Positions 36,121 to 50,049 of a stretch of DNA of 64,000 nucleotides are shown here, in pieces. Each line of letters opens with the position of its first letter. The stretch's first letter is position 1. Below the pieces are notes generated by a model. The model saw only the letters and a list, made by a program, of their open reading frames with translations. It was not told where the DNA came from and did no database searches. The DNA is from Casuarius casuarius. Taxonomy: Eukaryota > Chordata > Aves > Casuariiformes > Casuariidae. Both the position numbers and the translations under genes were made by a program. The stretch spans positions 3,327,581 through 3,391,580 of the forward strand of contig PTFA01000028.1 of the NCBI GenBank assembly GCA_003342895.1. Reading direction: 5' to 3'.

Positions 36121-39100
36121 TTTTCAGGACTCACTGCAAGGTCCTGGCTGTCCATGGCTCCACGGAAGGGTACTGTAAAGAAGGGAGAAGCCAGACTCCT
36201 TCGTAAAAGAATGGCTGCGGTTTGCAAAGGATAGCGCCCAACTGACCATGTTGTCATTGATTACAACAAAGCAAAACAGCCGTTAAAAGGTGCACCTTTG
36301 CACACAGGGAGGGAGACAAAATGTAAACCAAATTATGTTTGCTATCTTGAAGGGTTATTTCCAAATGTTCCTTCCCTGCTTCAAGCTAAACAAACCTTGT
36401 GTACCTTTACACTTACTTCAGGTCTTCACGAGAAGCTTTTATTTAAAGTGCAGTCACACTGGCTTCCCTTCTTCCTTATTCAAATTACAAAGCATTTTGA
36501 GAGGGAAGTGTGTGTTGGTAAACAGAATATTAAAAGCAAAAAGAAAAGAAGTACTTTACTTCTGCCCTTCTTCTGTGTCCAAAACACCTAGCCTGCCCTG
36601 GACACGGCTCTAAGGGGGAGAAGGCAGTGTTCCTCATCTTTCTCATTAATGATGCATGAAGAAAGCCTGGAAGGAATTTGTTGCAAAATTTCTTTGTTAG
36701 AAACTCGCATTTTCTTTTCCTGTGTAAGCTCTGTGGAGGCTGAAAGTTAGTGAAGGCAAACTACAAAGACAGCCTGAAAAAAGAGCTGGAGAGAAGTTTA
36801 CAGGGAAATGTCCGTAAAGTTTAGCTGGCTAAGAATCTAAATCCAATTTTTGTCAGGTCTTGGGAACCCAGGAGCTGTCTTCACTGCCCACTGCAGGGCT
36901 GAGCAGAGATGCCAGAGTAGGTGTCCCCAGCCCAACAAAGCTCTGCTAACACCACACAGTCACAGCTACACAACCTCGCCAGCCTGACACAGAGCAGAGG
37001 CAGAAGACCTCATGTCTGTGCGCACCTGGCTGTGCAAAGGTAACTCAGGTCACTTACACGCTTTGGATATGATATCCTTCACTTGTGGGAAACACTATAT
37101 AGATATATGCATATGCACAGGAAGAACCAGTAACTTAGGAATATCTCTGAAGAGAGAGCACCATTGTTAAATATATAGGTCACCCGCTTGACGGTTCAGC
37201 AGAAACGATGGAATACTTTCTTCATCTCTCTCAGACAAAAGCCAAGCACATAAAAAAGACAGTTAAAACCAAGCAGAAATAAACTTTCAGGGCCTCATTA
37301 TGTATATCAGAAAAAACAAGGCACAATTCCAGCGGAAAAAAAAAATCTATTTCATGTCATTTAAATGACTAACTTGTCACTTTACTGTGAAACTGTATTT
37401 TATTCTGTTTGCTAGCTGCCCTCCTTTCTCAGGTACTTAACTTTTTTGAAGTTTACCTTTCCCACAGTTTGCCTGTTAATAAACCTTGCTTAGTGACTGA
37501 TTAGGAGCCACTTCATCATCATTCATATTTCTGTATTTGATGCTGGGAATCTAAAAGGAATCCACGTAGATGTTCCCCTTCGCTTTTTATTTCATTCTAA
37601 TAGCCAATTTAAGAAGAAAAGACCACTAAATATCCACCTCATTTTTAATTTCATGTGTTACAGAGAAAAAAACAATAGAATATAAATAAATTATATTCTG
37701 AGAAACACTGAGGTTGTTTTTTTCCTTCAGATGTCATTTTGAAATAAAATTTTGGAATAAGCACAATCACTTTTGAAAATTTTCCCTGCTTTCCAGGGAA
37801 AATAAGTTTTGTGATTAGCATTCTCACTTGAAACGCTGATATTTTCAATCTCTGCATTTTTATAAGCCATGGGAATAGCGGTTGTCCCGTACTGCTTCTT
37901 GGAATGAAAATACCTGAAAAAATGAGACCGAAGAAAGACTTTGGAAGAGTCCCGCTTTATTCCCAGTCTTCTGCTGGCAGGGAGGCAAGCCCACAGCCTG
38001 GGGAGTTACCCCAGTGCTCTCAGAAGCCCTGACTCACCGCTCTGGCACGCTCTGCTGTCACCCAGCCCTGGGCAAAGGGGAAGTCCAAGACAAGTACGCA
38101 CAGCTTTTGACAAGACAAGCTTTTGTGAGCAGCTCCAACAGATCTCCAGCAAACTCTGGGCAGATTTCTGTTTTCTTGCCAGCTCACCTGGTGAGGCTTG
38201 GAGGTGTGCAGGGGGTGTGCTGCGGAGCAGCTCCACTACTATGCGCACATCTATGATAAAAAAAGGTTCTCAGCTTTGGTTCTTCACGCCTTCCATCTTT
38301 TTCGGTCTATTATTTAGGCTGTAAGCTCACTCTTCTACACAGGCATCAGTCTCATTGCTCTTTTTACCACGAAGTCAGAACGAATTACTGGGAAAGAGCA
38401 TTCTTGCCACTTTGGATGTGTTATGCAGACCACAGAGTGCCAAGAGGCTCCAGAAGTAGCCCCTCAGTGAGCCGGAAACCTGAACAAACAGAACAGTATG
38501 AGGAAGAGTTGAGGCCTTTTATGTTTTCACTTGTTGATTTGCATTTGAAGTCTCAATCTTTTTAACAACTACAGCAAAAAAAACACTTTTGCCCAGATGT
38601 CAAATTTTGCCCTTCAGGAATCTGGAAAAAAAAACTTCTCGCAGTTCCTGTGTCTCCCCACTTGTGCAGGAGGTGGCCTGATGGAAAGCTCTGCAGCGGA
38701 CAAGCCTGGTGATGGCCCCGCACAGTTCTTGGGTGCTACTGCTGCCCAGGTGCCAGGCCAGGGAGGCCGAGACAGTGTCTGCCCTGGAAGCCGGGCAGCC
38801 AGGTGAGCCTAGCGCTGTCCTTATGGCAGTACTTCTTACTGCGTGTTCCATGGCCACTGTTTCTAAATATCTCTGAAAATGAAATTTCCAGCTCAGAAGC
38901 ATTGCTGACTGTACCTGGTCTGTACCTGATACTAGCAAGTCTTTTCAGTTTTTCAGCCTCGCCGCCCCAAAGCAAAGATTTGACAAAAACATCCTTTTCA
39001 CCTGCACGGATTCCAGCAACAGGCAGGAGGAGCTGCCAAAGCATCAGATACTGCTGTGAGTGGATAGAAAGTCATGTTTGGATTGAAACATGGTGGCCAT

Positions 39101-42100
39101 TTAAGGATACACAGCAATTGTACAGAATAATTGGACAAAGGAGGTTGGAAGAAATGCTGCATCCAACTGAAATGGCAGGAACATTCACAGGTAGAAAGAA
39201 TGCAAAGAATTATCCAGGCTGGAAGCAGGCCAGGATGCCATTCATATTGCAGGCTTGGCATTTCTCAAAATGAAATAACAGATGTTTCTGTGAACTTCTG
39301 TCAAGCATATGTTTTATTAATTAAATCTATAAGAACTATGCCTTTGGCTCTTTTTTTTTCCCTGGAAATAAATGTGAGAAACCTGAAATATCATATATAA
39401 ATATATATATATCACACACACATCTATATATTTATACAGACACATCTTTCGGTTAAGCACAGACGAATTTCTGGAGCAGATGAAAGGGAAGGAAGCTGCT
39501 CTCTGGGGCTTCATGATCATCTCTAGCCCCCAACTGCAAGGTTTGTGAGACCCCAGACAGACAAAACATGAGAAAATATGCTGGAGGAAGCAATTTTAAA
39601 TGACACGGTAATAGACTAAGTGATCATATAGATTGTTGCTACTTCTAACCTCTCTGAGGTAGAGAACTAGCTACATGGAGGGGGATGTTATAGGAAAGAC
39701 AGAAAGGAGGAGAGATGCAACCAATACTCTGAGCAGAAGCAGGTGTACAGTCCTGCAGAGACAAAACTTGTTCCCCCACTCTGCAGCTGCCTTCTGGAAA
39801 ACGAACCTGCTGAACCGAGATACTGGAGACTTCGTGATAGGTAACACACAGAGAAAACCTCACTCCCTATTCAAAATTCCTCTACCACCCACCTCTTTAA
39901 AAGCTGTAACAATGGGAAACAGAGAGAAACAGACTTGCTGCATGGCCAAAAAAAACAGGAAGGTTTTTCTTTTTATTAATTTTTTTGGCAAGAAGTGAAT
40001 AGAAACCACCTACATAGTAGAATATCGACTTTCTTAGATACTAAGCAACAGACCTGTCCTGTCCCCAGTCAGAGTGGTATGTTTGCATAAGAATGAAGTG
40101 CCATGAGACACTATAGCAACAGGACCCAGAAGTCAAATGTCTCAGTACAAGTCTTCCTCCAGGGCTCAATGACTCCAATAATTATGTTAATGGCTCTTCC
40201 TCCAGCAACATAGGAAACTCAGGTGATTCTTTGCCATCTGGCAGCTCTGTCCCTTCTGCTGATCATAACTGAACATGCAGATCCTTTGCATTCCTGTGGT
40301 GCTTAGGATGACAGAAATCTCTGGGGCTAGCAATTTCTTGCATTTGAAAAGAGTCCTTCGAGCAGGACTAAAAGGGAAAGTCACCATGGAAGGTCCCATA
40401 TTTTGGACCTCACCTCTCTAATTAAGATTTCCTGAGTTGCGGAGCAAACTAAGACACACATTTACATTTTTTTCTCAATGGAGAATGAACTTCTTTGAAA
40501 CAGAACAAATGGGGCCAGAACGTTTATCTTTTTTCTCAAGTCTTATTTATACAGGTGTCTAAAAGTTGGACAGGCTCTTTGGTAAATAAAAACAAATGAA
40601 TTAAATACCAGTAACAGTCTTATTCTTTCAGCCAGGGTCATTAGTGTGATTAGGTTGAACATGAACATACGGAAAAAACAGATATTTTATCTCCAAGCCA
40701 CTCAAGCTAGCCCAGCCACTATTATAACTTGACATGAACAAATGCAATACTATATCCAAATCTGGTGTTCCCACTTAAAGTTGATGTTTAAAAATGGGGA
40801 ATAGTTCAAAAGAGCTACATGACTCAGTGAATGAATGATCCATAAAACATGCCTGGTGGTGGGAAACCCAATACACTCAATCTATCTGCTTTATCTGGAA
40901 GCAACTCAAAAGGGAAAAGTTTGCCGATAGCAAATGACTCTTTAGTGAAGTGGAAGGCAGAACACGATGTAGGGGCTGGAAACTCATCGTGGTTGTAAAA
41001 GACAGAAAATAAACATTTTTCACAGTAATGGTGATTAGCACAGAGGCATCCTTCCGCGGACGTGTTTACCCGGCACACCGCAGAGCCTGTGAGGAGTTCC
41101 CCAGCGAGCTCCTCGCACACTGGCTCATTCACACCTCTCAGTGCCAGGCCGTACCAGGAGGGTCCTGCAGGTCCTGGAGCCCATTAACATGACACTAGAG
41201 CTCAGTAGCGTGGCTTCTCCTGGCAGCAGATTAGATGCATTGCAGCGCTCTCTTGCAGCCTTTCTGCCCCCACTGCTGAGTCTGTCTCCGAGCTCAGTGC
41301 TGCTTTGCACCGTGCAGGCCTAGCCTGAAATTTTCAAGTCAAGCTAGATTCTCTTTGAAATGATACCAATACACAAGTCAGGTTTGGGGTTGTGCTGAAG
41401 TAGCTTTCAGTTCAGGTTCAATTTGAAAAATAATAGTTCAAATTGGCTCAAGCTCAGGCAAGTTCCCCCATGAACCCAGAGGCTCTGACTCACAGTCTTT
41501 TCTGGACTGAACGGAGGCACTGTAGATCATCTAACCCATCCATCTGCAATAGCTACTGTCTCCGTAACAGAGGCAGTAGAGGGGGACATATGGTCTCCTC
41601 TGGCACTGCCAGACGTACTAGTCTGAACCACTGCAGAAGGTGGATTTGGGCTCATACTGGGCAGAGGAGAGCACAGCTCACGCTTGCTTCTTTCAGTGCT
41701 GCTTGGAGCAGGGAGCGCTGTATCCAGCAAACTGGACCGCTGAGTACGGCAGTGCTTCAAACAGTCAGGGCTAAAGCCAACAGAAATAGGGAACCAGAGC
41801 CCCTGAACGACGTGAGAATAGCAAGTTCCTGATCTCCCTCCCTTCTAACACTCTGCAGGAAAATAAAGTAGGGCCTCCAGCACTGTGATGGTTTTTATTT
41901 GGTTCCCTCCCAAGGTGGGGAAAAACATTTGTGTCCACCATCAAAAATTAATGTAATCTCTAACTGCCTGGTGGATGTAGGTCTTCAACATTAAATAAAC
42001 AGGAAGAAAATTGTTTGGAAACTATTGAGAAACTTAAAGTGGTTATTCGAGCCAGGAACACTTCACTGGAGGTACCCTGGCTGAGGGGTCAGTACGCGTT

Positions 42101-42428
42101 CCAACAGACGCGGAAGATTCAAAAGATTAAGCACAGAGTAAATCCTGTGTGTGTATCTCAGGGTACATAACTAGTCTGAAAACTCCTATTCATGTTTGTT
42201 TTCATTTAAGCAATGTCAACAGATTAAAATACCCCTAACTGCTGAACACTCAGTGTTGGGTTCTGATTATCTTCAAATTGGATGTGGACCTAGCAGTTGC
42301 ACGACATGTCTCTCTCCCAGATATGCGGTTGCCTTCTTGGGAAACACAACTGCAAACAAACTGCTTCAGATGCACGCACCATTAATAAGAAGAATTTGTT
42401 CAGTGAGGTAAGTGCCTGCGACAGATTA
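36121..42428. other. Non-coding stretch, one exon-like segment
   Basis: No gene is confirmed. Open frames of up to 156 codons (38803-39273 +) have no domain. A compound AT/CA microsatellite lies at 39392-39424. The segment 41040-41110 is mildly CpG-rich. The last part holds an exon-like segment (42321-42407) with good acceptor and donor matches, described under findings. Confidence 0.55.
39392..39424. repeat. Compound AT/CA microsatellite
   Basis: CATATATAAATATATATATAT passes directly into a short CACACACAC run. The array is imperfect and short. Confidence 0.8.
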
Positions 42429-42725
42429 GGAATCACAGAGTCACAGAATCATTGAGGTTGGCAGGGGCCTCTGGAGATCGTCTGCTCCAAACCCCTGCTC
42501 ACCCTGGTCGCCTCGGGCAGGTTGCTCAGGGCCATGTCAAGTCGGTTTTTGAATATCTCCAAGGATGGAGACTCCACAACCTCTCTGGGCAACTTGTTGC
42601 AGTGTTAAACCATCTGCATGTTAAAGAAGCATTTTCTTATATTTAAATGAAATTTTCTGTATTTCAATTAGTCCCCATTACTCTTGTCCTTTCACTGGAT
42701 ATCAATGGGAAGAGTCTAGCTCTCA
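42429..42725 (-). mobile_element. CR1 LINE 3' end, antisense
   Basis: On the minus strand this is a 5'-truncated CR1 of about 300 bases. It begins in the AGACTCTTCCCATTGATATCCAGTGAAAGGACAAG region and passes through the frayed A-rich segment and the GTTGTGGAGTCTCCATCCTTGGAG block. It then reads through the GACATGGCCCTGAGCAACCTG block and ends with two copies of an 8-base unit (GATTCTGTGACTCTGTG). The 5' end beyond about 42725 is not CR1-like. It contains only 3' untranslated sequence and a little of the end of ORF2, so it cannot move. It directly adjoins the exon-like segment 42321-42407. Confidence 0.93.
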
Positions 42726-45700
42726 TTGAAGTCAGTAAGGAGAGCACTGCTTAAAGTATCATGTGGTTTAGGGCAGTACTGGAGTGGGCTGGGGAGAGCC
42801 GCAGCACCAAAGGGCACAGTACTCACTGGACCTGCCTTTTCCCCTCCCTCACCTGGGGACGAGGAAACCTCTCCACCCCTTTTGCAACGCACAGTGAGAC
42901 CTGTACCCGTACAATGCCTGCTCTATATTATTGTGAGGGAAAGCCTGGGGAAGAAGGTGATCATTTGTATTAAGCCAGCAGACATAGCGGAGAGAAAAAC
43001 AAACTTTTGGGCCACCAGCCCTTTCACAGGATTGTTTGTTCTCATTGGAACTGGAGGTGAGTGGGAGATTTTGTCCTTACGTTGCAACTGTTTAACTCAT
43101 ATACCTGAGCCATTCACTGTAAAAAATCTACAGCTTTTTCTTTTCAGACATAAAATGAGCAAAATCATTTATTGTTGAAAAGCATAAAAGGTATATCTGA
43201 AACAAGAATAAAGATACCACCATGTTATTAATGAAAAAATGTCTTTGATCAGACCTGCAAGACCTAATTCCACTTCAGTCCCATGTGCAATCTGAGTTTT
43301 CCAGTGGAACACCTGCCTTGTGAATGTTGCTATATAGCATTTTTTGTCTCTGGAGGCTGAGAGTCCCTGAATGCCTCAGAGTGTTAGACAGATGGTAGAA
43401 CTAGTTCACTTTCACTGTTGTTGTTGTTGTTTTTATTATCATTTTGAGTGTTTAAGATGGAAATCAACACAGAACACTGACATAATCTTTAGTCTTATTA
43501 GACATTGAGTATATTCCCCTGCTTGTTCCAGCTATATGAAATTACATCTTAAATCTGTGTGTTATACTGGCCCAGTCCTGTAGTCCTTGTTCAGGTAAAT
43601 GGTATTGATTTCAATGAGAATTTTGAGTTTTATCTTGAAGCGCAAAGACTTTAATTCTGAATATATGCAACCTAATGCAAAATAACCCATGGTTGAGCAG
43701 AAGTCAGGTTAGGTTTCAGTCATGATACATGCATTGGCATGATAACAGAACTTCCTGTTGATATCAGCACAAATCATCTTCAGATCTGAAGCACTAGCAT
43801 TAAGGAGAGTTCAAGCTTAAGAAGAAACATATGTCTCTGAAAGAAGGTGATTCCAGAATCCTGCAGTGACCGAGTTTATTCTTTCCTTCTTTAATTTAAC
43901 CCTCTGTCTTCATACACCTCTTCCTGGTCTGAACTATACCCGGAAATATTAAGTCAGTCGTGCCTGTGCGCTAACCCCTCACTAATTGAGATCTTCAATA
44001 AGAGAACTCATCAGCAGAACACTTATCAGTCATGTTTGTCATCGCTAACAAACATATATAAATGCAGTTTCAGTTCAACGCAGTGAGATGAACTGAGTGT
44101 GTTGACAGCTCCAGCTTTTTGCCTGTTTGGAGGTTGGGTGGATCTTAGAAGGTTTCGGTCAGCTCAGAGAAGCAGACAAAACAGAAATGTCTTTGACCTT
44201 TCTAAGAATGTGCCGATTTGCAAACTGGGCTAGAAAAAGCTCAGAAGAGCAAGTTGCCATAAAAATCTTTTGGCAGCAGTCTAGCAGAAAGATACTAAGA
44301 AAACTGTCTACCATGTGGCAACTCAGCATTTCCACCTCCCATCTCCAACAGGGCCAAGATGCCCAGAGGTGCTGAAATGGTGAGACTAGCCTCGGTTCTC
44401 CCAGTTAGAAGAGGTGTGCAGCCCCCGTCGCTGTCTGATATCCTCAGCCTGCAAATGCTGTCTTATTCTACAAAGGTGAGAAGTCCCATTGAATGCAAGA
44501 CACTATTCACATGAAAGCTGTTTTCAAGACTGAAGCATAAACACCTGACCTTATCAATTGCTCCACGTGGCCTGAACATCTTGATTTCAGTCAATTGGGA
44601 ACAGAGATTTAACTGCTTGGGTAAAGGCTCCTGTGTTTAAACAGAGTATAGCAGAGGAAATTTGGCTTCTTCTCAAGTTAGGCAGCAGCCAAACAGGAGG
44701 CTGGAGGATCCAAATTTTGGATAGAGAAAATTAAAGTGTCAGTCTCTGTGGATGTAGCTACTAGTGCCTAGAAAGAAATTAATGTGAATCTGCATATCAG
44801 ACCTATACCAGAACAAGAGGTACTCTCAGTGCAGAGTAACATTTAGAGACTGCACACAGTCAAAGAAATCTTAACAGACTGCAAACATTTTTTGAATTAT
44901 ATTTTAATTATACTGGTAATGCTACTGTAGGTATTAATGAAAATGCAAAGCATATGGTTCGGAGCAACAATAAAAAACGCAATCTCATGAGCGAGGCAGG
45001 TCGTACTCTATCAGAAAAAGTACAAATAAGGGTATTTTTGGAGAGTCGGAAAAAGCTGGGATATTTGACACTGAAAAAAAATTAGCTTGCCTTGAAAATG
45101 TGGTTGGGACAAAAGAGAGAAAATGTTTTACATATTTTATACTCTTTCTGTGAGCAGATTACAATACAAGTGAACCTTTTAATAGTTTTAAGATAAACTA
45201 ATCAAGTTATTTTTACATTTTGCACATGATGCTAATCGTGTTTGTAGCTTTATGGTGCTGGGATACCCAGTACAATGACTTTTTTATTTCTAGAATTCAA
45301 GTAATGCTTTTATAAACTTGTCTCATGCTTATTTTTTTATAAAGCTGCACAGAAAGGTCAAAGAAAGGGTTTTCTTTTATATTATGAAGCCCCCAGTGGG
45401 TTAAAGAATAAAAGTGGTTTATAAATAAAAGTCTCTTTCATCTGTCCTTTGATCCCCCCCATAAGAAAACCTCCTTGCAAGTATTTTGCTTGACATAGCC
45501 ATCATTTCTTATTAGTTTCAAAATATCTGCAAAACAATGTCTTGATCTTTAGTTATGGGTAAACTCTGCTGGGAATGGAGAAAGGGGTTCATTGTGCAGG
45601 GAGGGAAGGGACTACTTTCGTACACTACCTTTGTCTGTGGTTTTTGGCTCCCTGACCCTCGATAAACCGGGCTGCTGATTAGACCCCATACATTTCAGGG

Positions 45701-48700
45701 AAGCTCCACAGCTGGGCCCAGCTGGAATTACCCCCCAAAGTTGTGTACTAACCACATTTCTTTTCCTGATCGGGCTTCCTACACATCTCTGTGCCAAGAG
45801 CTGTGAAAATAAGTACTTCAGGTGAGTCCTGGCCGTTCGTGCCGGGGTTGTTTAGGAAGCTTCTACTGCCAGCTGCCCTCCGTGCCTCTCAGGCGGGAGG
45901 AAAGGGAGGCACCTCTTGTCCTCGCCTCTGCCCCCGTGCTTCCCTGCTCCGTTTTTCATCTAGCCTGAAATCCGTGGTGGCAGAAGATGCCCCAGGGCAA
46001 ACTGCAGTGGGTTCAGAAGGCGACCCACAGCCCCTTCCCAGCTCCAGTGGGGAGGTGTCCGGCCGGCCGGCCAGAGAGGGGGCCGCTGGCATCGGGCTTT
46101 GTGGGTCACTCGTGCATGGGGGTGCAAAGTGGGGCAGAGCCAACTGCCTCAGCCTGCTCATTTCTGTGGGCTGAGGACAAGAGGGACCTTGAAATTAAAA
46201 AAAACGCTCCTTTAGAAATCTAACTGGGCTATCAAAGGATAATTACTCTCACACACTGAAATACATGAAAATAGAGATAAGATGGACCATCTTTCACTCT
46301 GTCAATAAATTAGTTTCATTTTTTAGTGTTTGATATTTTAATCTGCTTGTAGCTTGTTATTTATGCTGAAACTACGTGGGGTTTGTTTAGTCCCTTTTCT
46401 CTTATAAAATTAATGTTTACAAATGTATCGTTAATTTTCATTTATTAAAAACAGTTTTCCTGCATAAAAGTAATTCCAGCTGATCATCAAAAACCTATTT
46501 TAAGAGACACAAAAATATATTGATTGTATGGAATTTGAATGGCAAGAAATATGTTTTTAATTATTGTTATTTTATTAACAGACAAGCACTATCTTATTAA
46601 ATCTAAATTGGATGTGTACCGAGGAACACTAATGCAAACCATTCCAAAGACAAAAATTCAGTACATGTTGGTACATAATAAAGCCCTCACGTGCAACAGA
46701 GGTGTTTTACAAAAAGATCTTTCAACTTTTGAACAGACCAACCTACAAGTATTTCACCACCTTACCAGTTCATGGTAAGGCTCCTAGCATAAAGTATATT
46801 GCTTAAAAGAGCTTGATTCATCCTCCTGTTGGTATCGTACATTTGTGTAGCTCCAATAGCTTCCAGGGTACTACAGCTAATTTATAACAGTTCAAAACAA
46901 GAATCACTCTGCAAAAGTCAAAACCATCAAGTTAAATGTTTTTCGTTCAGCTTGGGTAGACATAAACTATCAAACACGGACCCGGGAAATGCATTTCAAT
47001 GCAATTAAACTCCTAAGTTCCCCAGAACGCTACTCATCTTTCCTTCCTTTCTCTCCCCTCCCCAGGCAGCTGCTCGGTCCCTGGGGGGGCTCAGAGCAGC
47101 TGGGGATGGTTGTGGTCAGCATCACTAACCAAAGCTCGTCCTCTCTGCCCTGATTACATTTGAATGGAAAAAGGGGGTTCCAGTACACAGAAAATTCTTC
47201 TTCCTCTCCAATTTGTTTTTGGTCCAACAACATAATAGGCCACTTGGAAGAAGCCCAAGCCTAATCCAGCTGTTTCTTCTGATACTCTCACACTGATAAG
47301 CAGATTCGCTAATCCCATCTTTCACCAAAATACCCAGCAAAGCTGCAGTGCCCACATGTGTTGCAGGTTCCTTTGTTTTGAGCAGCAACAGTTGTGTTTT
47401 CAGTGCAAGTCCTCTATTGTTTCACTTATCTGGTTCCAGAAAAGAACAAGCTTAATTGGTTATTGTTTAATGATGGGAGGTTATTAGATCACCAATCCGA
47501 GCACAAATACCTCAACCCACAGCAGCAGTGGGTTTGTCCAAGACATACTGGAATACCAAAAAGGAATTTCCTGTATTTACTTGGAATAAACTATTTTCTG
47601 CAACAAGTATTAAGAATATGAACAGTGTTTAGAGTGAGAAGTTGAAGGCACATAGACACAACAAAGCTGATTTTTTTGTTCAAAAGGGAAGTTAATGACT
47701 TCCAGTTGTTCCGTATTTCACAACCAGCTCCTTCAAAACTCTTAGCTGGAAGTTCAACCCTTCTGATGGTGAGGTTTAAGATACCAATCTCAGGGCACTT
47801 GTGCAGTCTAGTGAGAAGATCTGTTAAATTCTCCTAGCTTCCTGTTGGCTGTGAGGATATAGATACTTCACTGGAAAGAAAAGTAATTGTACTTGGCTCG
47901 CAAGTCAGAGGATCGAGGGGTGCACTCCCAGGCCCTGCCGGCTTGTCATGAAGATGGCAAGGTACCCAGTGGTGAGGGCTGCTGTAGCGCAGAAAGGAGT
48001 GGGAGGCAGTGGCAGCCCTCCACAGCTCAGCAACCCCTCTCAGTCACTCCTTTGGCAGCCTTTTCTCTTGCTACTGAGGAGGCTGGAAGACAGCCGGGCA
48101 GATACATTGGGTAGCACGTTTGCGAGCCTTGAGAAGGCTGCACAGGTGACAGCGCGTCCCTGCAGCTCCCATGGCACAGCAGAATCAGCCCGCAGGCCAA
48201 ATCTGATTCATGGATTAGAAACTTGGCAACACTGCATAATGTACTGGAAAAATCCCCAACTCCAGTCCACAGCCTACATTTCCCAAGATAGCTGGAGAAT
48301 AGTTTGTTTTGTATCTTTTTTCTTTAGGTATATTTTACAAAAAACGACTGTTAAACTAAATAAGCCAAATCATGATGATTTCATGCTTCAAAGCATCCTG
48401 GCGATATCAGTGAGAGCTTTTCCCAAGTTAAGACCTGGAGGATTTGGCCTCAATGTGGAAGAAGGGGAGTGCAAAGTAATAAACCTTTCCAAATTGCCAG
48501 CTGACTAGCTAGAGCAGCACACTAAGCAGACTGTCTCCAGAGCTGCTGCTTTAAAGAATCCAGCTGGATAAGAACTTAGAGGAGATCCAATTGCTTGTAT
48601 GGTGCTTGCGTACAATTGATTTTTCTATTTCTAAAATGAAAAATCATTCAGTAATTGACGACCACCAAGCGCACAGTTTAAAGAGGAGAAAATTATATGA

Positions 48701-50049
48701 TCAACAGTGAGAAAACCAAGTCATTTCCTTGCTGCTGGCCTTCACACCATGCCAGAAAAATATGCCAGACACAGATGACACTCTTAGGACACGTCTGAAT
48801 CCCCCAAAATAGTGTGAGGAGCTACGACTTGAGAGGTTTTGGACTGCCTGCCTGAACTGAAGAAATTCAACTAAAGTTCTTTACAGAAGGTCTTCTACCA
48901 GTAATTACAGAGCATAGTTTAGCTATGGAAGTTAAAACTGATAATGTTTCTAGGACTTTGCCTAAAAAAAACCCCAACAACCTGCCTCCCAGACTTACAG
49001 TGGTCGGCTCTCATAAGGACAAGCGTTTTCCAGTATCAAGAACACCATCAGCTAAGCAAAAAGAGGTTGTCAAAATTTTTTTGTATTTTTCTGTCAGGAA
49101 TGCAGCTTAGTCTCCAGAGTTCACTGTGCCCAGAAGAGAAAAACGAAGGCACAACAGATCAGGTTTGCACAAGTAAACATACGCCTATTTGAATTTTTGA
49201 AACTACTGCTGTGTACAGGACCACTTCAATGAACAAGTGCCTACATTACTACATTCCCAAGATGGGTTTACATGAGGATTAAGTGGCTACAACTGGGGCT
49301 ATATAGGAAAACCTCTTCAGTGTATGTACTTTTGAAATATTTTCATAACAGCTGGTTAAATAGATTGCTCTGTCATGCAGCAGCCCGTGTTACCCTACTG
49401 AAACCCCACTCCGAATGGAGCAGCCCGCTGTCAGGCTCTGAGTGAGCAATGAAAGGAGCATAGTCCCAAAGGTAAGGGAAACTAAAGAAATCCTGAATGG
49501 AAGATGAAGCAGGTAAAGGACCCACCGGGGTTCAAGGTGTGAACCCGTAGAAGGCAAACAAGGCTATTTCAAGCCATGGGTCCTTCATTCTGCATGTTCA
49601 GATTCCCATTAGCTTAACGAAGCTTAACAAATCAGCACACCTCAGCTGAGCTATGGTAACCGACTGCTTCTGGGAAACGGGCAGGACAGCACACAAGCCT
49701 CCTCCTCCTCCTCAGTGAGTGCATCTGCAGGTGACAGTTGGCAGCAGAGAGGGAGGCAGGTGGCCCCTATCTTTATTGGCGATAATAGCTGTGCCAGGGC
49801 ACATGACGTTTAATATTGTTGGTTCCAGGTAGGAGAAGGTAACTATGAAATTAATCCAGAAATCTGAGACATACTAAAGTGAACTAGAGGAACATAACGT
49901 GTTCAAGCAGAAGCACAGAAAGTGAAAAACAAGAGCTTGAGGTCAAAGAGCCAGTCTTGCAATTCCAGGGGGCTGCCGCCCTGAAAAGGCACTAGCTTAC
50001 GATTGGGAACTGGACTGACGATTCAAAGCAAAGCTCCCGGGAGTCCCAG
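42726..50049. other. Non-coding stretch with long open frame
   Basis: No gene is confirmed. The segment 43570-43615 resembles an old amniote repeat (TCCTTGTTCAGGTAAAT…GATTTCAATGAGAATTTTGAG). A TGT trinucleotide run lies at 43416-43432 and (CCT)5 at 49698-49712. The segment 43900-44060 looks repeat-free and could be a conserved element. Positions 47855-48508 (+) are free of stops for 218 codons without a recognised domain. Sequence just before 50050 may belong to the Ty3/gypsy relic, but I could not read any pol or gag domain there. Confidence 0.5.
45820..46100. promoter_or_regulatory. Weak CpG island
   Basis: About 16 CpGs lie in some 280 bases, including a GGCCGGCCGGCC run at about 46061. 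A strong donor-like site CAG|GTGAGT lies at its left edge (exon side ending at 45821). The pattern is compatible with a first exon followed by an intron on the + strand, but no transcript evidence exists in the sequence. Confidence 0.4.

Noticed and set aside
36154..36234. Basic N-terminus-like frame (APRKGTVKKGEARLL)
   Set aside because: It looks faintly like a ribosomal or histone tail but has no family continuation, and it lies beside a GC-rich patch. Treated as chance.
41505..41560. CR1-like words (GTAGATCATCTAACCCATCCATCTGC)
   Set aside because: Only about 30 bases resemble the old CR1 3' segment and the flanks do not continue it. Too short to call.
47890..47935. tRNA-like words (TTGGCTCGCAAGTCAGAGGATCGAGG)
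   Set aside because: There is no proper B box at the right spacing and no acceptor or anticodon stem could be drawn, so it is not a tRNA gene or tRNA-derived SINE head.
49380..49620. Possible LTR or gag of the Ty3/gypsy relic
   Set aside because: I looked for TG…CA ends, a primer-binding site or readable gag words upstream of 50050 and found none convincing.
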